Positions 48,337 through 53,237 of a stretch of 53,237 nt of DNA are shown one piece after another (within the stretch, counting starts at the first letter, position 1; each line of letters starts with the position of its first letter). Under the pieces are notes generated by a model. That model was given only the letters and a program-made list of their open reading frames with translations. It did no database searches and had not been told where the DNA came from. Source of the stretch: CAZKWG01 sp964615375 (GTDB taxonomy: Bacteria; Myxococcota_A; UBA796; CAZKWG01); NCBI GenBank assembly GCA_964615375.1, contig CAZTOW010000062.1, positions 1 to 53,237 on the forward strand. The letters run 5' to 3'. The position numbers and the translations under genes were made by a program.

Positions 48337-49652
48337 GGCGCCGGCTCCCTGGTCTCGTCGCTCACGGGGCGGCGCTCGAGGGCGTTGAGCAGCGCGAGCG
48401 CCCCGCGGTCCAGGGTGTTCTTGATCCCCTCGCCGATGCTGGCCAGCACGTTCCCAGCCAGCAGCGTGGGGATGGCCACCGCGAGGCCGAGCGCGGTGCA
48501 GATGAGGGCCTCGGCGATGCCCGCCGACATCAGCTTGGGGTTGCCGGTCCCGTGCTCCGTGATGACATTGAAGGTCGCGATCATGCCCGTGACCGTCCCC
48601 AGCAGGCCGAAGAGCGGGGCGCCGGCCGTGATCACCGTGAGCGCGGAGGCGAAGCGATCGATGCCAGGGGTCTCGCGGAGGATGCTCTGATCGACCACCC
48701 GGTCGAGCTCGTCGCGGCTGCGGTCCCGGGCCATCAGCACCTCGCGCAGCATGCGGCTCACCGGTCCCCCCGTGGCGTCCGTGAGCGCCAGGGCCTGCTC
48801 CACGCGGCCCGCGGCGACGTGCGCGGTGACCTGCTGGACCAGGGGCATCCCACCTCGCCTCGCGAAGAGCAGCGTGATCGCCCGGATCAGCGCCAGCAGG
48901 GCGCTCACGCAGCCCAGGCCGAAGACGAACTGGCCCATGGTGCCCGCCTCGATGAGGAGCTGCTTGAGCCCGCCGGCCTTCTCCGCCTCCTCCGCCTTCT
49001 TCTCGGCCTCGTAGAGGTAGACCTCCAGGTTCGGCGGCTGCTGATCGGCCGCCAGGGCCGCCACCGTGGCCTGCCCGCTGGCGCGCCGGAGCTGCAGGCG
49101 CCCCTCTCCCGCGGGCGCGAGCGAGCCCTCCCCCGCGGCCGAGCTCCCCCAGCTCGCGACCATGCCCCAGGCGTAGATCCGACCCTGGGTCAGCTGGCCA
49201 TCGGGCAGGAAGAAGGCGTCCTCCCGCCAACCCACCGCCCTCTGGGCATCGACCCGCGCCACGGCGGCCTGAAAGACCCCCGGCAGCGCCGCCGTTGGAT
49301 CGGCGGACGGCGTCAGGCCCAGGGTCTCCTCGGCCTGGTGGACGGTCGTGCTGAGCAGCAGGCTCGCGTCGTCCATGGCCGCCGTCTCGCGCTCCAGCGC
49401 CTCGAAGTCGTCCTCGGCCTGGTCCGCGCGGCGGGTGATCGCCACGAGGCGCGCCTGCAGCGTCTCCAGCTCGCGTTCGGCCTCAGCCGTCCGCCCCTCG
49501 CGCTCCTCCCGGAGCTCGCGCTCGCGCTGCTCGAGCTCGGTGCGCTCAGCGGTGAGGTAGGCGTACTCCTTCTGATAGGCCTGCTCCAAGGTCGTAGATG
49601 GCCCGCCGCTCTGGGCCAGGGCCGCTCCGACGATCCACCCGAGCGCGCTCAT
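48333..49652 (-). CDS. MotA/TolQ/ExbB protein with exported coiled-coil N-terminus (TtpC-type)
   Basis: The 439-residue protein has a signal peptide (MSALGWIVGAALAQS). A coiled-coil of Glu/Arg heptads follows (about 22-100), then a periplasmic beta part (about 130-210), a membrane segment (about 240-265), and the MotA/ExbB core (about 300-430; APLFGLLGTVTGMIATF, LGLAVAIPTLLAGN). This fusion is characteristic of the TtpC-type TonB2 systems of Vibrio and Shewanella. It probably connects the motor to the receptor through the periplasm. The start overlaps the DUF3450 stop by 4 nt. Confidence 0.87.
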   Translation of the reverse strand: MSALGWIVGAALAQSGGPSTTLEQAYQKEYAYLTAERTELEQRERELREEREGRTAEAERELETLQARLVAITRRADQAEDDFEALERETAAMDDASLLLSTTVHQAEETLGLTPSADPTAALPGVFQAAVARVDAQRAVGWREDAFFLPDGQLTQGRIYAWGMVASWGSSAAGEGSLAPAGEGRLQLRRASGQATVAALAADQQPPNLEVYLYEAEKKAEEAEKAGGLKQLLIEAGTMGQFVFGLGCVSALLALIRAITLLFARRGGMPLVQQVTAHVAAGRVEQALALTDATGGPVSRMLREVLMARDRSRDELDRVVDQSILRETPGIDRFASALTVITAGAPLFGLLGTVTGMIATFNVITEHGTGNPKLMSAGIAEALICTALGLAVAIPTLLAGNVLASIGEGIKNTLDRGALALLNALERRPVSDETREPAP

Positions 49653-50401
49653 GGTGACCTCGGGGCCAGGGGGTTCGGGAGCACGAAGGCCCCGCTCCGC
49701 ACGCCGTGGCGCAGCTTCTCGAACAGGGTCTCCACCGCCTTCGCGTCGTCGCGGGAGCCGAAGGTCTGCCAGCGCCAGCCCTCGCCCGTGTGCACCGCCG
49801 CGCCGGTCTGCCCTCCATCGGTGCGGAAGTAGAGCGCCACCATCCCCAGCCGGGCCACCTCGGCCAGCACCTCCCCCTCTGGAAGCGGGATGATCTGTCG
49901 GTCGAGGGCGCTCTCGCGGGTCAGCCGGAGCTCGTCCTCCACGAAGGCCCAGAGGCGCGCGGCCCCGGACTCCGCCGTCAGCGTGCTGGCGTCGAGCTGC
50001 CGCGTGAGCTCGTCGAGCTCATGGAGGCGGTCGGCCGTGCGGAAGGGCAGACCTCGCTCGACGCTGGCGCGGACCGTCGCGATGGCCTCCCGAAGCGCGG
50101 GCCCCAGCGCCGCGTTGGCGCTGGCGTGGTCCTGCAGCTCCGCGCGGCGGGTCGCGCCCTCGCCCTCGATCTGGGCCAGACGAAGCTCTTCGCGTCGGAT
50201 CTGGACCTCGATCTCCATCTTCTGCGCCTCGATCGCCTTGAGGCGGGCGCGAAGATCATCCTTTTGAAGCTGAATCTCCGAGGCTCGCGTCTCCACCTCG
50301 CGTCGAAGCGAGGCCAGCTCGGCGGCGCGGGAGTCGACGCGATCAGCGGCGATCAGCCCCAGGGAGAGGCCGAAGAGGAGGAGGAGGGAGGGGGCGCGCA
50401 T
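49649..50401 (-). CDS. DUF3450 family exported coiled-coil protein
   Basis: The 250-residue protein has a signal peptide (MRAPSLLLLFGLSLGLIAAD) and a long coiled-coil (about 24-110; LASLRREVETRASEIQLQKD). A C-terminal globular part follows (about 150-245; GMVALYFRTDGGQTGAAVHT, GWRWQTF). This is the DUF3450 type that accompanies TtpC-type TonB systems. It is presumably periplasmic and supports the complex. It starts 4 bp after the upstream lipoprotein stop. Confidence 0.85.
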   Translation of the reverse strand: MRAPSLLLLFGLSLGLIAADRVDSRAAELASLRREVETRASEIQLQKDDLRARLKAIEAQKMEIEVQIRREELRLAQIEGEGATRRAELQDHASANAALGPALREAIATVRASVERGLPFRTADRLHELDELTRQLDASTLTAESGAARLWAFVEDELRLTRESALDRQIIPLPEGEVLAEVARLGMVALYFRTDGGQTGAAVHTGEGWRWQTFGSRDDAKAVETLFEKLRHGVRSGAFVLPNPLAPRSP

Positions 50402-50405
50402 GGTC

Positions 50406-51719
50406 TCAGTTCGCCGCCCAGGTGGTCCAGCCCGCGGTCCAGTCCTCGCTGGCGCTGAAGGCCCCGATGTAGTCGGCGCTGTCGAACCAGGCGTCGGAGG
50501 GCGCGCTCCCGGCGCCGAGCAGCTCCGAGCCCGAGCCAGGGCGGAGGTCGGTGTCGGAGCTGAGGCCGAGGTCCGAGAGCAGCAGGTTGGAGCTGTCGCT
50601 CTCGAAGACGTCCTCCTCCGTGCCCGTCTCCGTCTCCTCCTCGCTGTCCTCGTAGGGCGCCGAGCAGGCCAGGGCCGAGTGCGTGATCGAGAGATCGCCC
50701 GCGGAGAAGGCGTCGTAGGTCGCCTGATCGCGCACGGCCAGGCAGCCCAGCGAGAAGCCCGTGGCGGCGAGGTTGTAGATCTCCGGCTGCGAGCCGCGCC
50801 GCAGGACCAGCCCGAAGTTGTCCTCGGCGATGGCCGCGTCGCCCACCAGCGTGAGGTTGGAGATCGTCGGGCTGGACTCGGGCGAGGCGGTGTTGTCCTC
50901 CTCGTTGTTGTCCGTCTCCATCCCGTGGTTGCCGATGTCGGAGGCCTGGATGACCGCCGCGAACTGGATCTTGCCCTGGAAGCCCAGGTCCCAGTCGATC
51001 CCGTCGTCGCCGGGGGAGGTGATGAGCAGGTGCTTGACCTGAGCCCGCCCGCCGAAGAACTCCACGCCGTCGTCCAGGTTCATGTGGACCTGGACATAGT
51101 CGATCTCCGTGCCGCTCCCGACCCCCTGGAGCCCGAGGCCGTTGATCTCGTTGTCCGGGCTGATCTCCGTGCCGCCGAACTCGATGACCACATACCTCAG
51201 GACGCCGCTGTCATCCGCCGGATCGTCGCCGCCGTACACGCCCGTCCCGCCCTCGCCCTCGGCCTCGCAAGGCGTGGTCCCGTCGGTGCAGGCGTTGATG
51301 GGGGCGCGGCCGTTGAGCACCACGCCGCCCCAGTCGCCGCGCGCCCGGGAGCCCTCCGGCTGGTCGGAGGTGAAGCGGATCGGCGCGTCCGAGGAGCCTT
51401 CTGCGTTGATCTTCGCGCCGCGGGTGACGACCAGGAAGCCGTTGGTCGCCGACTCGCCGTAGACGGTCGTGCCCGGCTCGATGGTCAGCGTCACGGCGGA
51501 GCTGTCGTCGCCGACGGTGACCGCGCTCCTCAGCAGCCAGGGCTTGTCGGCCGTGAGCGTCATGTCCTCGAGGATGGCGCCCTCCAGGACGCAGGCGCCG
51601 TTCTCTTCGACGCAATTCGCGTCTCCCGAGTCATCTGGCCCAGACGTGTCGTCCGTCGTGTCCTTGTCCTTGCAGGCGACGAGAAGGGGGAAGGCGAGCA
51701 TGAGCACGGCGGCGCGCAT
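50406..51719 (-). CDS. Lipoprotein with right-handed beta-helix-like repeats
   Basis: The 437-residue protein has a lipobox (LLVAC, Cys16), then a Thr/Asp/Ser-rich linker with DTTDDTSGPDD and two cysteines. A long region with the signature of parallel beta-helix proteins follows: GDWGGVVLNGRAPIN, EGGTGVYGG, GVLRYVVIEFGGTEISPDNE, DDGVEFFGG, DDGIDWDLGFQG. Such lipoproteins are regularly found with TonB receptors and bind polymers or metal at the cell surface; the substrate is unknown. It is the first gene of the nine-gene minus-strand operon. Confidence 0.78.
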   Translation of the reverse strand: MRAAVLMLAFPLLVACKDKDTTDDTSGPDDSGDANCVEENGACVLEGAILEDMTLTADKPWLLRSAVTVGDDSSAVTLTIEPGTTVYGESATNGFLVVTRGAKINAEGSSDAPIRFTSDQPEGSRARGDWGGVVLNGRAPINACTDGTTPCEAEGEGGTGVYGGDDPADDSGVLRYVVIEFGGTEISPDNEINGLGLQGVGSGTEIDYVQVHMNLDDGVEFFGGRAQVKHLLITSPGDDGIDWDLGFQGKIQFAAVIQASDIGNHGMETDNNEEDNTASPESSPTISNLTLVGDAAIAEDNFGLVLRRGSQPEIYNLAATGFSLGCLAVRDQATYDAFSAGDLSITHSALACSAPYEDSEEETETGTEEDVFESDSSNLLLSDLGLSSDTDLRPGSGSELLGAGSAPSDAWFDSADYIGAFSASEDWTAGWTTWAAN

Positions 51720-52281
51720 CGGGACTCCGATTCCTCGGGGAAGAGCGGTCGTTCCGCGATCCGAGGCTCCTGGTCTATCGGGGCCGTGCGACGGGCCCGT
51801 GACAACTCAGAGAGGAGTCAGCGTCTGTGAGGGGGCGTCACGGTGGCGCGAGCGTGCCGACACGGTGTCGTCAGGTCGAGGCGCAGCCTGAGCGTCGCTC
51901 ACTGGCCACGAAGCTCCTCCTCGGAGCCGTGGCGCCCTCGCGCGCCCGCACCCGGGGCGTGGGCTGGGGCAGTACAGGCGCATCACGCTACCTGGACACC
52001 GTCTGTCCCCTGCGCGGCGACCTGTACGTGAAGCCCGGCGGCGCTGGGAGGGGAGGAGGGGGGAGGAGGGAGGAGGGAGGAGGGAGGAGGCCGGCGCGCA
52101 CCTCGTCGGCGGCGCCGGCCCGCCCAGCGAAAGGCAGATGCATGCATCTTCTCTCACCGGGCTCACCTTTCTTGTATAATCTGCTGAGGAGCGACGCGCA
52201 CGCCGATAGTTGTACTGAACGGATGCTTGGATATCTTGAGCGCCTGCTCAACCCGCGCTGGGCGCCGTCGCCAGGCCGCGC
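51720..52281. other. Intergenic region without a supported gene
   Basis: The 562-bp gap between the Ton operon and the NmrA-like gene probably holds the Ton operon promoter on the minus strand, but no clear elements are visible. A purine-rich GGGAGGA tract occupies 52046-52090, and TATAAT occurs at 52175-52180 with no convincing -35 or gene after it. Open frames here are fragmentary, and no protein is claimed. Confidence 0.6.
52046..52090 (+). repeat. Purine-rich GGGAGGA tandem tract
   Basis: About six units of GGGAGG(A) follow one another with G-runs of 3-6. The tract could form a G-quadruplex or a triplex and could slip in replication. It is intergenic and flanked by GGCGGCGC-type GC stretches. 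Confidence 0.65.
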
Positions 52282-53130
52282 TCAGCCCCAGGCGGCGGCG
52301 TGCTCCTGCGCCCAGTCGCCGACAGAGGTGGCCGGACGGCCCAGCACGCGCTCCACGTCCGGGGAGAGGCCGGCGGTGTAGCCGGCGCGCACGGCGTCGT
52401 AGAGGCTGGACATGATGGCCACGCCCTGCTCGGAGGTGCCGTAGGCGCGCAGGCCGTCGGCGAAGCTCTGGGGCGGGATGTCCACGAAGCGCACCGGGCG
52501 GCCGATGGCGGCGCCGATGCGCGCGGCCACCTCGTCATGGTCCAGGGACTCGGGGCCGGTCAGCACCCAGGCCTCCCCCGTCTGGTCGCCCAGCAGGGCC
52601 GCCGCCGCCACCTCGCCGATGTCCCGGGCCGCCACGAAGCCGGTCCTGCCCTGGCCCGCCGGCAGGTAGATGACGCCGTCGGTCTGGATGCCGTGCCCGT
52701 AGAACTCGATGAAGTTCTCGTGGAAGAAGCTGGGCCGCAGGTGGACCCAGTCCAGGCCCGAGCCCTCGATGGCCAGCTCGATGACCCGGTGGCCGCTGGC
52801 CGGGATGTTCTCCACGCCCGCCGCCGAGAGCTTGACGATGCGCTTGACCCCGGCCGCCTTCGCCGCCGCCACGATGGCCACGCCCAGCTCCGCCTCGTCC
52901 GGGCGGAAGGGGGGCTGGGCCAGGTAGAGCGCGTCCACGCCGTCGAGCGCCGGGCCCCAGGTGCTGGGGTCGTCGAAGGACCAGGCCACGGCCTGCGCGC
53001 CCTCCGGCAGGCGCGCGCTCTTCGGGTCGCGGGTGGCGGCGCGGACGGTGGCGCCGGCGGCCAGCAGGGCCTGGACGGTGTAGGAGCCGGTGGTTCCGGT
53101 GGCGGTGAGCACGAGGACGGTGCGGGACAT
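52282..53130 (-). CDS. NmrA-like NAD(P)H-binding oxidoreductase
   Basis: The 282-residue protein has an N-terminal Rossmann strand-turn VLTATGTTGSYTVQALLAAG (about 6-25), RAATRDP, then VKLSAAGVEN and HLRPSFFHENF. This is the NmrA/atypical short-chain dehydrogenase pattern, without the YxxxK catalytic pair, so it may act as a redox sensor or as a quinone reductase of the NAD(P)H-azoreductase type. GGAGAAGCCC precedes ATG 53130. It is alone in its unit within this window; a divergent gene may lie beyond the right edge. Confidence 0.85.
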   Translation of the reverse strand: MSRTVLVLTATGTTGSYTVQALLAAGATVRAATRDPKSARLPEGAQAVAWSFDDPSTWGPALDGVDALYLAQPPFRPDEAELGVAIVAAAKAAGVKRIVKLSAAGVENIPASGHRVIELAIEGSGLDWVHLRPSFFHENFIEFYGHGIQTDGVIYLPAGQGRTGFVAARDIGEVAAAALLGDQTGEAWVLTGPESLDHDEVAARIGAAIGRPVRFVDIPPQSFADGLRAYGTSEQGVAIMSSLYDAVRAGYTAGLSPDVERVLGRPATSVGDWAQEHAAAWG

Positions 53131-53194
53131 GGGCTTCTCCTTGGGTCTGTTCGGCGCGACGGCGCCATCGACACCCCCAGGTTAACCCAGAATG

Positions 53195-53208
53195 TCCTGA
53201 CGACAGGA
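53195..53208. promoter_or_regulatory. Inverted repeat upstream of the NmrA-like gene
   Basis: TCCTG-ACGA-CAGGA lies about 65 bp before the ATG. GTTAACC and GATGTAACC flank it. It is a candidate operator for a regulator encoded outside the window, possibly HxlR-type, as often occurs next to such reductases. Confidence 0.45.
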
Positions 53209-53237
53209 AGAATTTCCGATGTAACCTAGACAAAAAT

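Noticed and set aside
52175..52381. TATAAT and a short frame starting at 52223
   Set aside because: No -35 element or ribosome site, and the frame runs antisense into the NmrA-like gene.
51827..52381. Plus-strand frame in the gap before the NmrA-like gene
   Set aside because: Arg/Gly-rich low complexity, translates the purine tract, and has no recognisable feature.

Overview
The window is very GC-rich DNA of a delta-proteobacterial/Myxococcota type. This inference rests on the large protein-kinase/TPR and FHA/sigma-54-activator-like regulators, the two TonB-dependent receptor systems with lipobox lipoproteins (so a Gram-negative envelope), and the gene style (short leaders, tightly overlapping operons). 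It encodes about 38 proteins and one tRNA. There is no rRNA, CRISPR array, transposase or phage gene. No species can be named from the sequence alone.

Layout. 1-580: a long imperfect inverted repeat built from hexamer arrays and REP-like palindromes. 581-3538: an M14 peptidase, an unknown protein, an initiator tRNA with its own terminator, and a TetR regulator. 3657-6255: a three-gene cassette (HlyD-like adaptor, VTC-type polyphosphate polymerase, DUF4956 membrane protein). 6262-15614: a signalling block with a methyltransferase, a Ser/Thr kinase-TPR protein, a cytoplasmic subtilisin-like protease divergent from an FHA/AAA+ regulator that lacks GAFTGA, and an OmpR-winged-helix/P-loop/TPR regulator. 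15677-19442: small exported proteins and a glycosyltransferase-methyltransferase fusion. 19589-22798: an ExbD-like protein followed by a nucleotidyltransferase, a 101-aa peptide, a PqqD-like protein with a polyglycine tail and an HPr-kinase-like protein. This resembles the poorly understood 'HPr-rel' peptide-modification gene sets and is the most likely place for an undescribed system. 22770-27409: an ATPase/TPR regulator divergent from a B12-binding radical SAM enzyme and a phytanoyl-CoA-type dioxygenase. 27531-29831: an operon of unknown envelope proteins that begins with visibly lower GC.

29939-33360: a metal-uptake unit (TonB receptor, lipoprotein, Fur-family regulator) behind a 25-bp palindrome. 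33561-36453: an arsenic-type locus with an aquaporin and a methyltransferase divergent from ArsM and a SigZ-like ECF sigma factor. 36385-40387: NO detoxification, with quinol NO reductase divergent from NorR. Three GT-N7-AC sites and a -24/-12 promoter are visible, and they move the reductase start downstream. 40480-41694: a class I aminotransferase. 41742-51719: a nine-gene, almost gap-free operon on the minus strand for a TtpC-type TonB system (lipoprotein, DUF3450, long ExbB, ExbB, ExbD, TonB, TPR, large TonB receptor, unknown). 52282-53130: an NmrA-like oxidoreductase with a palindromic upstream site.

Functions are assigned from motifs and family memory only; no database search was run.
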